Below, piece by piece: positions 47,201-55,186 of a stretch of DNA of 64,000 bases. The notes under the pieces are model-generated. The model saw only the letters and a list, made by a program, of their open reading frames with translations, did no database searches and was not told the origin of the DNA. The stretch's first letter is position 1, and each line of letters begins with the position of its first letter. The position numbers and the translations under genes are program-made. Origin of the DNA: CAYWVO01 sp964461835 (GTDB lineage: Bacteria > Zixibacteria > MSB-5A5 > WJJR01 > JAJRUJ01); NCBI GenBank assembly GCA_964461835.1, contig CAYWVO010000008.1:1-64000 (forward strand), read 5' to 3'.

Positions 47201-47988
47201 AGGTCGATCGTGCCAATACAGCTTTGCAAACAGTGGTGAATAGTCTCCGGCAGAAGAAACAGCAGGCCGAGAACAGTTCTCGAATCCTGCAGCGTAAGAG
47301 CGAAGAACTTGAGGAAGTAGTCTCGATGATATCCCACGACCTACAGGGTCCACTGGTATCAATTCGCGAACTGGCCGGGTTGTTCCGCCGGAAGTATGCC
47401 GCACAAATCGACGAGCGCGGTCAGCAACTGGCCCGACGTATTTCGGCGAACGCCGCACAGGTTGTCCGGATGGCGGAATCACTGGTCGAGTATGCGCGTT
47501 CCCCGCAGATGGCGGGCAAGGATGAAACAGTTGATTTGCGACCGCTGATTAAAAAGATCTGGTTGCAGGTCATCGACGCATTCCCCGGTCAACGAGCGAA
47601 ATTGCACCTTCCGGAAGAATCAATTCAGGTAACGGGTTCACGCCTGGCGTTGGAACGCGTGCTGTATAATATTCTGAAAAACAGTGTTGCCTACGTGCCT
47701 GCCGGCCGGGAGCCACAGGTGCAGGTCGAATGGCTGCTCTCCAACGATTCCTATGTGATGACGGTGACCGACAATGGTTGTGGAATTCCCCCTGAGGAAC
47801 GGCAACAAGTCTTCGAGTTGTTTTATCGGGGTCAATCAGCGCCCGCAGGGGGAACCGGGATTGGGTTGGCTGTGGTGAAGAAAATCATCGAAGAAGCACA
47901 AGGACATATTGAACTGGATTCCACCCCCGAGCAGGGCACAACGGTGAGAATCATACTGCCGCAGACCCCAACGTCACCGCAATCATGA
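44296..47988 (+). CDS. Large soluble sensor histidine kinase with GAF and six PAS domains
   Basis: A 1230-residue histidine kinase with no membrane helix visible. Residues about 20-195 look like a GAF domain. Six PAS/PAC units follow (starts near 210, 340, 465, 590, 715 and 840), each with the usual 'E.RF....GS..W' and 'G..RDIT' PAC ends. A coiled coil leads to the H-box SMISHDLQGPLVSIREL near residue 1011 and a HATPase domain with DNGCGIPPEERQQVFELFYR and GGTGIGLAVVKKI. The start is GTG 44296. Its stop overlaps the next ATG by four bases. The paired response regulator is upstream. Signals are unknown. Confidence 0.9.
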   Translation: MIHSDEQAKAPQPDRVGPDVMKTQTQFAEVLWSVTRRLSGLTTVDGVLACAAEAINEARLYERAVLTLHDEAGNIEYLGAHGLSSEVVEAARRSTRMDEQTRAAILAEQNRISESYFVPAERDLHLETQARHVQSELLQQPEGHWQPQDELFVPIRNPDSGVIGFASVDTPHNGLRPNASTLRRLETLVRLAEMAINQVISQRKTIQAESQLHRLVTRSRDVIFRLNLVTNRIEFVNPVVEELTGYPLEFILNKPYNYLERLIVHPADLKKVRNRKPVESPRTNAHQTSELEFRVRRKDGSIRWVWEKRLINYDEDGQPVTVEATFRDITDQVRLRKELQQSEQDYRLLAENSHDLVYRCDRERQFVYVSPSVTRYLHAEPFEVVGTNLAAWLTDNPLNQALLEISPIGETTSSSSQPLRLELQSSTGEHLLMEFVENVILDRDGTVIGVQGVGRDVTDQVRVENELRRSERQYRELAELLPQTVFETDMAGRLTFVNRCGLRTFGYIDQDVIGRIRLADLFSPDHAHEIAEVIHLVAGGSGISAREFVALREDGSEFPVLVYADGRRLGNSIDGIRGVVVDLSALKAAERALQETEQQYTDLFEGMLEGVCIVDEREHIQLCNPALAKLFGASSAEAFVGQNILDYVKPEHRERVLAQTARRKQGEHSQYEMDISTVRGESRSVLVSVSPRTDTHGRYIGSVGAILDITERKRAEQRLRESEQKFLAIAEALPIPYVITRLSDGKVIFGNDRLIEAFGYEGDELTSLRSVSYYADPIDRDRLVNALNEHGEVQDMEICWKKADGMLFWGLLHARKISVDGEPAIVGGIIDITERKRVVEALRRSEETAHSLIDASGDAAMLTTIDGIVLAHNEQAAKFFRAPSGSLIGQDIFTYFSPAIAARNRDLGALVQRTCRPTTITESQHGRTYETTIHPILGATDEVDRVAVFARDITEERKMLANLRAKQKEVDRANTALQTVVNSLRQKKQQAENSSRILQRKSEELEEVVSMISHDLQGPLVSIRELAGLFRRKYAAQIDERGQQLARRISANAAQVVRMAESLVEYARSPQMAGKDETVDLRPLIKKIWLQVIDAFPGQRAKLHLPEESIQVTGSRLALERVLYNILKNSVAYVPAGREPQVQVEWLLSNDSYVMTVTDNGCGIPPEERQQVFELFYRGQSAPAGGTGIGLAVVKKIIEEAQGHIELDSTPEQGTTVRIILPQTPTSPQS

Positions 47989-49517
47989 CGTCCTCTGACT
48001 CCGTGGATATGTCCTCAGCCACCGGAACCCCGCGCTCACGCCTGAGTTTCGTCCGTACGGTCATTTATTCTGTCATCGTTACCACCATCTGCCTGGTCCT
48101 CCTCGAGTTCGCAGCCCGCCTGATTGAACCCGCAGCCTACCGGGAATTACGAGGTTTTCAACTGGAGAACGCACTTTCCCGGTACCGACTGTGGCAACAA
48201 ACATTGTTTCAATCGTTCGGCGGGGTACATCAGCCGGACCCGCAATATCTCTGGTCAATGCGGCCCAATCTGCGGCAACCACTCCTGACCACCAACTCCC
48301 AGGGGATCCTCGCGCAGGAGGACATTCCATACGACAAACCGCCCAATACCATACGTATCCTGCTGGTGGGTAACTCATCACCGGTGGGACTGGGGCTGCA
48401 ACGGCGGGCGGAGGCATTCGGCGAACGCACCGCGGCGCTGCTGCAACAACGGGAACGAGGACTGCGGCGAGTGGAGCTCATTAACGCCGCTGTGAGTGGG
48501 TATACCTCGGAGCAGGTGAAACGGTACGTGCAGCAAGAGGGCGTGCGGTACCAGCCGGATGTGGTGGTATGCTACTCGGGCAATAATGATGGTTCGATAA
48601 ATGGGTACTTATCTGATGCCGAAATCTTCGCCGCCCAGGATTGGGCGCAATCGCTGCGGACCGTGTTGTATCGCTCGGCGCTGTACCGCTTGCTCCGTGG
48701 GTTGCTGTCACCCGTGTTGCGCGATTTCCAAACTGACCGCTCTGAGCCGACCGTGCGGGTGGGTGTCTCGCGATTTCGTGAAAACCTCATCACGATTGGC
48801 AAGGCAGCAAGAGCGGCCGGCGCGCAGGTGATCTTTGTCGATCCCCCGGTGCCGTATCGCTGGCCGGCGGGTCTGCAATTTAAATTGTTCTCCGAGATGA
48901 CAGACCGGCGCGGTGAACTAGTCATGGCCGACCCACTCCAGCGTACCCTGGCGCGGCCACTGGCGTACTGTCTGGATTCCACTTTTATCAATCGGCCGTA
49001 CGGGCGTGTGGACCCCTATGTCGCGGAAGTCTTCGCCAGCGCCTGGGAGAATCCCACTGATGTCTCCAGCGCGATTGCTGAATATCAGGCCCGGCTTGAA
49101 CAGGATTCGACGGATGTCATCACCCGTAATAACCTGGGTGTCCAGTACTGGCGCATTGAGGCGTATCAGCAGGCGCGGGAACAGTTTTCGGCATGCCTCG
49201 CTGCCGATTCCAGTTTGAATGTCGCCCGCTACAACCTTGGTATTACGCTGTTATCTGCCGGGGATTCGTCGACTGCCTGGGAGGTTTTGGCAGAGGCGAT
49301 CGATCGTGACGCCTACTCATTGCGCATCAAGACTCCGTATCGTCGAGCGCTGCGTGCCGCTGCGAATGATTGCGGTGCAGTGGTGCTCGAGGCCGCCGCT
49401 GCGTTCTGGGAGCAGGGCAATGAGCACCTCTTTATCGATCATTGCCATCCGACCCCGGAAGGCCATCGCCTCATCGCCCAGCTCTTGGCCGCCAAGATTG
49501 ACTCGCTCCTACGCTAA
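47985..49517 (+). CDS. Membrane-anchored SGNH-hydrolase-like protein with TPR repeats
   Basis: A 510-residue protein with an N-terminal membrane helix (about residues 22-44) and the rest outside the cytoplasm. The SGNH core has the block I Ser in LLVGNSSPVGLGL (near residue 132), an Asn in GNNDGS (near 200) and the Asp-His pair in FIDHCHPTPEGHRLIA near the C-terminus. Between these are two TPR-like repeats (about 360-430, 'NNLGVQYWRIEAYQQAREQF' and 'YNLGITLLSAGDSSTAWEVL'). It overlaps the kinase stop by four bases. It could acylate or deacylate glycans; the class is broad and substrate unknown. Confidence 0.8.
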   Translation: MTSSDSVDMSSATGTPRSRLSFVRTVIYSVIVTTICLVLLEFAARLIEPAAYRELRGFQLENALSRYRLWQQTLFQSFGGVHQPDPQYLWSMRPNLRQPLLTTNSQGILAQEDIPYDKPPNTIRILLVGNSSPVGLGLQRRAEAFGERTAALLQQRERGLRRVELINAAVSGYTSEQVKRYVQQEGVRYQPDVVVCYSGNNDGSINGYLSDAEIFAAQDWAQSLRTVLYRSALYRLLRGLLSPVLRDFQTDRSEPTVRVGVSRFRENLITIGKAARAAGAQVIFVDPPVPYRWPAGLQFKLFSEMTDRRGELVMADPLQRTLARPLAYCLDSTFINRPYGRVDPYVAEVFASAWENPTDVSSAIAEYQARLEQDSTDVITRNNLGVQYWRIEAYQQAREQFSACLAADSSLNVARYNLGITLLSAGDSSTAWEVLAEAIDRDAYSLRIKTPYRRALRAAANDCGAVVLEAAAAFWEQGNEHLFIDHCHPTPEGHRLIAQLLAAKIDSLLR

Positions 49518-49597
49518 ATTTTCGGCGACATCCATTCATTTTCGCTTGGCCAGACTTTGCCTAAGCAGCATAATTCCGGGAGGGATGGAGTATACAG

Positions 49598-51829
49598 ATG
49601 CGACCGATTAGTCGACTGTTGATTAGTCTGGCCCTGTTGGGAATTGTGGCGAGTAGTTTATCTTCGCCGGCATCCGCCGTGCCGTATTCAGCCGGTGAGG
49701 GAAGTGCCGGATTGGGGGCGATGACGCCGGAGGAGCGCGAGGATGCTGTCGCCTATTCGACGACTAAGTACCTACTCTATTTCGTTGGCGTTGCCTATAC
49801 GCTGATTGTGCTGGCCGCGATTCTCTTGACCGCGTTTTCGGCTCGATTACGGAACTGGGCCGAACGAATCGGCCGCCGCTGGGTGCTGATTGTCGCGGTG
49901 TATGCCCTGCTGTTTTTTCTGACCGTGTCAATCCTCGAACTGCCGTTGAGTTTCTTCTCCGGGTATGTCATTGAACATCAGTACGAGCTTTCCAATCAAA
50001 CAGTCGGCGCCTGGCTCTGGGATGAAGCCAAAAATGTGTTTTTGGTTTGGATCATTGGCACCCTCGTATTGCTCTTTGCCTATTGGCTGATCCGCAAATC
50101 ACCACGGGCCTGGTGGGCCTGGCTGGCGTTGGGATCCATTCCCTTTCTTGCGTTTTTTATGATCATTGTGCCGATTGTGGTTATGCCGATGTTTTACACC
50201 ATCACGCCGATGGAGGAGTCGCCGCTCAAGACCAGGGTCTTAAACCTGGCAGCGGAGGGAGGAATTGAAGACCCCGAAATCTACGTGATGGATGCCTCCC
50301 GGCAGACCAACAAGTTGAACGCCATGGTTACCGGTCTCGGCCAAACCAAACGCATTTTATTTTATGACACGACACTCGACAAGATGACCGACGGGGAAAT
50401 CCTCTTCGTCGTGGGCCACGAGATGGCGCATTATCTTCAGCACCACATGTGGATCGCGGTCCTGATCGCGTCGGGATTAATTTTCTTGTTCGGTTTCCTG
50501 ACAAATGCACTCGCCCGGCCGATTATTCGCCGCTTTTCAGACCGGTTTGGTTTCTCCCGCTTATCGGATATTGCCTCGTTTCCGTTGTTGCTGGCCTTCG
50601 TCACGGTGTTCTCGTTTCTGTTTGACCCAATCACGAATGGAATCTGGCGCAACTTCGAACACCGGGCGGATATTTACGGCATGGATCTCACCGGGGATGG
50701 CGAGGCGGCCGCCAACGCCTTTGAGAAACTGGCGGCGGCCAATCTGTCGAATCCCAATCCCCCGCCGTTTATCGAATTCTGGCTGTACGATCATCCCACG
50801 CTGGCTGACCGCGTAGAATTCGTGCGGTCGTATCAGCCGGAAACCAGCGCCGCCGATCCCTTGCGCCTACCAGGGGAACGCCACTTACGGAACATCCGCC
50901 AACTGACCTTTGGCGGGCAAAATGCCGAGGCCTATTTTTCGACCGGCGGTTCGAAACTGATCTTCCAATCCACACGTGATACGTTTGCTTGCGATCAGAT
51001 TTACACGATGACGACCAGGGGTGATAGTGTCCGTCTGGTTTCGACCGGCGAGGGAGTGACCACTTGTTCATTCTTCGCGCCGGGCGGTGATCGAATTATT
51101 TATTGTTCCACCCATCTGGGCGGCGAGGAGTGCCCACCCAAACCATCGTATGAGCAAGGGTATGTCTGGGCCGTATACCCTGACTATGATGTTTTCTCCG
51201 CCCGCCCCGACGGCAGCGATCTGACCCGGCTGACCAGCACGCCGGGCTATGATGCCGAATCGGTCTATTCACCGGACGGCAATCAGATTTTGTTCACCTC
51301 GGTTCGGGACGGTGACCTGGAATTATATGTGATGGCTGCCGATGGCAACAATCCACAACGTTTGACGCATCAGATCGGCTATGACGGAGGCGCGTTTTTC
51401 TCGCCCGATGGGTCACGCATCGTCTATCGCGCCCACCATCCACAAGACGCAGAAGAAATTGCGGAATACCAGGAGTTGCTGGCGCAAAATCTGGTGCGTC
51501 CTTCGATCATGGAGATTTTCGTGATGGACGCCGATGGGTCCAACCGGCGGCAAGTTACCCGTAACGGTGCGGCCAATTTCTGCCCGTATTTCCATCCCAA
51601 TGGACATCAGATTATTTTTGCCTCGAATATGGATGATCCGACCGGCCAGAATTTTGATTTATACCTGATTAACGATGACGGCACCGGTCTGGAACGCATT
51701 ACTTTCAACGAGACGTTTGATGCGTTCCCGATGTTTTCCCGCGATGGCAGCAAACTGGTGTTCGCCTCCAACCGGAACAACACCGCTCCGCGTGAAACTA
51801 ATGTCTTCATTGCCGATTGGATTGATTAA
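49598..51829 (+). CDS. M48-family CAAX-type protease fused to a TolB-like beta-propeller
   Basis: A 743-residue inner-membrane protein. A signal-like helix (residues 1-28) and several membrane segments (about 53-73, 90-113, 147-167, 178-205 and 290-312) surround the zinc motif GHEMAHYLQHH (HExxH near residue 274-278). A third ligand Glu follows in the FEHRADIYGMDL element near 352. This is the STE24 layout. From about residue 425 to the end comes a propeller of TolB/WD40-like repeats, each with the D/G-x-S/T-x-I-x-F/Y strand pattern ('SPDGNQILFTS', 'SPDGSRIVYRA', 'SRDGSKLVFAS'). GGGAGGG stands upstream. Fusion of M48 and a propeller is unusual. The propeller is likely periplasmic and may present substrates. 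Confidence 0.88.
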   Translation: MRPISRLLISLALLGIVASSLSSPASAVPYSAGEGSAGLGAMTPEEREDAVAYSTTKYLLYFVGVAYTLIVLAAILLTAFSARLRNWAERIGRRWVLIVAVYALLFFLTVSILELPLSFFSGYVIEHQYELSNQTVGAWLWDEAKNVFLVWIIGTLVLLFAYWLIRKSPRAWWAWLALGSIPFLAFFMIIVPIVVMPMFYTITPMEESPLKTRVLNLAAEGGIEDPEIYVMDASRQTNKLNAMVTGLGQTKRILFYDTTLDKMTDGEILFVVGHEMAHYLQHHMWIAVLIASGLIFLFGFLTNALARPIIRRFSDRFGFSRLSDIASFPLLLAFVTVFSFLFDPITNGIWRNFEHRADIYGMDLTGDGEAAANAFEKLAAANLSNPNPPPFIEFWLYDHPTLADRVEFVRSYQPETSAADPLRLPGERHLRNIRQLTFGGQNAEAYFSTGGSKLIFQSTRDTFACDQIYTMTTRGDSVRLVSTGEGVTTCSFFAPGGDRIIYCSTHLGGEECPPKPSYEQGYVWAVYPDYDVFSARPDGSDLTRLTSTPGYDAESVYSPDGNQILFTSVRDGDLELYVMAADGNNPQRLTHQIGYDGGAFFSPDGSRIVYRAHHPQDAEEIAEYQELLAQNLVRPSIMEIFVMDADGSNRRQVTRNGAANFCPYFHPNGHQIIFASNMDDPTGQNFDLYLINDDGTGLERITFNETFDAFPMFSRDGSKLVFASNRNNTAPRETNVFIADWID

Positions 51830-52227
51830 TTAACGGCAGAAGACCTTCACTGCAAAATGCCGCTTATGAAAACTCGACTAAATCGGTAATAGTTATCCAG
51901 TAAGTCACAGTCAAACATGTCATTCGCTCTGTCGACGTAGCGATAGAACCCTCCGGTAACTCACTAGTAGAAAACCTGTTGGAGTGTATCGCATCCAGCA
52001 ATACCACTGTTTCAATGTGCCAATCGACTCGCCGGAATTTCACTCATGTATCTGTGTGTCGGGTATGGCAGTATCTCGGTGTCAAAACCACAAGTCTTTG
52101 ACCCTTTTCCTCTGGCATAAATGTCGTAAATACCTATAAAGAGAGTGGGGTTTTAAAGGGTTAACTGACTTTAGATCAGAAAAGAAACTGATGTATACGG
52201 GTTGGACTACGCGATAAGGGCTCTGCA
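51830..52227. other. Noncoding stretch before the redox operon
   Basis: No gene seen. The part from 52090 on is AT-richer and probably holds the operon's promoter; TTGACC at 52098 has no well-spaced -10. A small inverted repeat ATCAG/CTGAT lies near 52175-52195 just upstream of the DsrK-like gene. Confidence 0.4.
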
Positions 52228-53697
52228 ATGTTTACCATAAAACCACTGCCGCCAGAGGAAATCGAGCGCGGGTATCAGAACCAGCGAAAACCGGAGGTGC
52301 TGAAGGAGCAGAAGCTCGATGTTCGGTATCATATCGAACATCCGGAAACCACCGATCGTCCCCGGCGCTTTTTAGAGGTTTTTGCCACCATTTTGAAACA
52401 CACCAATTACGGCATGGCGCTCGATCAATATATCCGCTCCAGCGCCAAATGTTCCCGGTGTGCGGTATCATGTGGCATCTATCAGGCAACGCGGAACCCC
52501 AAAGACATTCCGTGCTACCGCTCGGAATTACTGCTGTCAGTCTATCGGCGACATTTTACCCTGGGTGGACGTTTGCGGGGACGGTTGTTCGATGATCCGG
52601 GTTTAACCGATGAGAAGATTCAGGAGATGGCAGAAACGTACTGGAACTGTACTGCCTGCCGCCGGTGTGCCCGCTATTGTCCCGCGGGGATCGATCATGG
52701 CTTGATTACCCATCTGGCGCGCTACATTCTCAGTGAATTGGATATCAGCCCACGAGCCCTTGTGGTCTCGACCCGCGAACAACTCGAAGGAAAAACCGGC
52801 AATACCTCGGCAATCCCGGTGGCCGCACTCCAGGATACACTGGAATTCCTGGAAGAGGATATGAAAGAGGACAAGGGTATCGACATTCGCTTCCCGCTGG
52901 ATGTGGAAGATGCCGAGTATGTGTTCTTTCCCGCAGTCAGTGATTTCCTGATGGAGGCGGACACCTTGATGGGCAACGCGGCGGTGATGACAGCGACGGG
53001 CGGTTCCTGGACAATCGGCACCGGGTATTTCGACGGCATCAACTACGGGTTATTCTACAGCGACCGCATCCTTGATCGCGTGGTGAATAAAGTCGTCGCC
53101 GAAACGAAAAGACTCCGGGGCAAGAAGATCATGATTGGTGAGTGCGGGCATGCCTCGCGCTCAGCCAAGTATTTCGTCGCCACGTACGCCGGAGGGAAGG
53201 ATGCGCCGCTGGTGGTCAATTGTATGGAGTATCTTTACGATATGCTCCAGCAGGGGAAGATTAAACTCAATCCGAATGTCGTTACCGAAACGGTTACCTA
53301 TCACGATCCGTGCAATATCGCGCGGCCGGGCTGGGTCGTTGATCAACCACGCGAAATTCTGAAGTCATTCTGCAAAAACTATGTCGAGATGACCCCCAAC
53401 CGCCGGGACAATATTTGCTGCGGCGGGGGTGGTGGAACCGTCTCAATCGATGAAATTCGTCCTTACCGGACCTCCATCAGTGGTAAACTCAAAGCCGAAC
53501 AAATTCGCCGAACCGGGGCCAAATATTGCGTGGCACCCTGTGCCAACTGCAAGAAACAGTTGCGGGAGTTGATGGAAGATCAGGGAATCGACTGTGAAAT
53601 TGTCGGCTTGCATGACCTGGTGTACAAAGCCATCATCTTTGATGAACATCTGAAATCCGCAGCACAGCCGGCAGAGACCGTGGGGAAGGAGCAGTAA
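52228..53697 (+). CDS. HdrD/DsrK-like iron-sulfur protein
   Basis: A 489-residue cytoplasmic-face catalytic subunit of a transmembrane thiol/quinone redox complex. Two 4Fe-4S motifs, CSRCAVSCGIYQ (near residue 75) and CTACRRCARYCPAGID (near 141), come first. The two CCG-type Cys-rich domains characteristic of heterodisulfide reductase follow: YHDPCN (near 355), CCGGGGG (near 396) and APCANCKKQL (near 437). It is first of four tightly packed genes; the next starts two bases after its stop. In DsrK and HdrD these domains bind an unusual cluster that reduces disulfides. The partner substrate here is unknown. Confidence 0.9.
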   Translation: MFTIKPLPPEEIERGYQNQRKPEVLKEQKLDVRYHIEHPETTDRPRRFLEVFATILKHTNYGMALDQYIRSSAKCSRCAVSCGIYQATRNPKDIPCYRSELLLSVYRRHFTLGGRLRGRLFDDPGLTDEKIQEMAETYWNCTACRRCARYCPAGIDHGLITHLARYILSELDISPRALVVSTREQLEGKTGNTSAIPVAALQDTLEFLEEDMKEDKGIDIRFPLDVEDAEYVFFPAVSDFLMEADTLMGNAAVMTATGGSWTIGTGYFDGINYGLFYSDRILDRVVNKVVAETKRLRGKKIMIGECGHASRSAKYFVATYAGGKDAPLVVNCMEYLYDMLQQGKIKLNPNVVTETVTYHDPCNIARPGWVVDQPREILKSFCKNYVEMTPNRRDNICCGGGGGTVSIDEIRPYRTSISGKLKAEQIRRTGAKYCVAPCANCKKQLRELMEDQGIDCEIVGLHDLVYKAIIFDEHLKSAAQPAETVGKEQ

Positions 53698-53699
53698 CG

Positions 53700-54404
53700 A
53701 TGGAGCAGTTTTTGGATTTTGCCCGCGGCCCGCTCTTTCGCCTCACCTTTGCGTTCATGATTTTGGGCCTGGCCCGCAGTGTGATTTTGACGGTGTGGAA
53801 TATTATCCAGGCCTGGCGTGAGGCAGGTGACCGAAGCTTGCCCTTCGGCGACGTGGTCGTCCAAACAGTGAAATGGCTGTTACCATTCGGTACTCTGTTT
53901 CAGACGCGGCCCGTATACAGTTTTATCTCTGTGTTCTTTCATATCGGTTTATTGATTACGCCGATTTTTCTCTACGCACACGTGCAATTGTTGGGCGGTA
54001 CGCTGGGCTTTACCTGGCCGACGTTACCACATAACGTTGCCCATATCCTGACGGCGCTGACTATCGTTACTGCAATTCTACTTGTGTTGGGCCGCGTACT
54101 GGTGCGCCAGTCAAGTTTTCTCAGCCGTAAGCAAGATATTCTCTGGCCGCCGCTATTGGCCGTTCCCTTTGCCACCGGCCTGGCCTGTGCCTGGATAGCA
54201 TTACCGCCGGCGGTATACCAGTGGTCGATGCTGATCCATGTACTCTCGGGGGAGCTAATTTTCGTCCTAATTCCGTTCACCAAGATTGCGCACTGTGTGC
54301 TGTTACCATTCTCACAGTTGATTTCTGTTTTGGGCTGGAAGTTCCCGGCGGATTCGGGCGAAAAAGTTGCGGTTGCTTTGGATAAGGAAGGAACACCAGT
54401 ATGA
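53700..54404 (+). CDS. NarI/DsrM-like cytochrome b membrane subunit
   Basis: A 234-residue protein with five hydrophobic helices. The order and His positions (helix 2 with SVFFHIGLLITPIF, helix 5 with MLIHVLSGELIFVLIPFTKIAHCVLLPFS) fit the di-heme b cytochrome NarI/DsrM family. It passes electrons between quinol and the HdrD-like subunit. It begins two bases after that gene and ends overlapping the next by four bases, so all four subunits are probably translated together. Confidence 0.88.
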   Translation: MEQFLDFARGPLFRLTFAFMILGLARSVILTVWNIIQAWREAGDRSLPFGDVVVQTVKWLLPFGTLFQTRPVYSFISVFFHIGLLITPIFLYAHVQLLGGTLGFTWPTLPHNVAHILTALTIVTAILLVLGRVLVRQSSFLSRKQDILWPPLLAVPFATGLACAWIALPPAVYQWSMLIHVLSGELIFVLIPFTKIAHCVLLPFSQLISVLGWKFPADSGEKVAVALDKEGTPV

Positions 54405-55186
54405 GTGTTGCAATACTGACGGATACCACCAAATGTATCGGTTGCCGGGAGTGCGTCGCCGCGTGCAAGGCAACGTATGATCTCGCGCCGGATCGACCTC
54501 GTCGCTGGCAGAGTGATGATGGTCTCTCTGCGCGGAACTGGACCTCGATTATCGAGCGTCCCGGCGGCGAGTTTGTCCGTAAACATTGCCGGCACTGCTT
54601 AGAGCCGGCCTGTGCGTCGGTCTGTCCGGTCGGAGCGTTGCATCGTACCCAAAAAGGTTCGGTCCTGTACGATAAGGACAAGTGCATGGGCTGCCGGTAC
54701 TGCATGATGGCCTGCCCCTACGGGATTCCTCGGTACGACTGGGACAAGCCGATTCCCTATGTGAAGAAATGTATCCTTTGTGCGCCTCGACTGGCCCAGG
54801 GTAAACTACCGGCGTGCGTGGAAGCCTGTCCGACCAACGCCACCATCTTCGGTGAACGCGAAGACATGCTGGCTGAAGCCCACAAGCGCTTGAGAGAACA
54901 CCCGGAGACGTACGTCCAGCACGTCTATGGAGAAGAAGAGGTCGGCGGTACGTCGGTGCTCTATATCTCGGATATCGACTTATCATTCCTCTCCTACGGT
55001 CGCAAACTCGGACCGGAACCGCTGCCGTCGATGACCGAGGGCGCCATGAAATCAGTCCCCCCAACCTTCCTCGGGATGGGCGCGCTCATGGTCGGCTTAC
55101 ATTTGTTCACCAAGCGCAAAAACCGGATTGCCAAAGAAAAAACAGACACGGGAGAAGCGACGGATGAATCGGGTCAAGACGGTTAA
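54401..55186 (+). CDS. HybA/DsrO-like ferredoxin-type subunit
   Basis: A 261-residue protein with four 4Fe-4S cluster motifs: CIGCRECVAACKA, CRHCLEPACASVCPVGAL, CMGCRYCMMACPYG and CILCAPRLAQGKLPACVEACPTNA. The last helix (about residues 222-240, VPPTFLGMGALMVGLHLF) and basic KRKNR tail would anchor it. Unlike DsrO and HybA it has no N-terminal Tat signal, so its side of the membrane is uncertain. It overlaps both neighbours (4 and 23 bp). It carries electrons between the membrane and cytochrome parts. Confidence 0.9.
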   Translation: MSVAILTDTTKCIGCRECVAACKATYDLAPDRPRRWQSDDGLSARNWTSIIERPGGEFVRKHCRHCLEPACASVCPVGALHRTQKGSVLYDKDKCMGCRYCMMACPYGIPRYDWDKPIPYVKKCILCAPRLAQGKLPACVEACPTNATIFGEREDMLAEAHKRLREHPETYVQHVYGEEEVGGTSVLYISDIDLSFLSYGRKLGPEPLPSMTEGAMKSVPPTFLGMGALMVGLHLFTKRKNRIAKEKTDTGEATDESGQDG

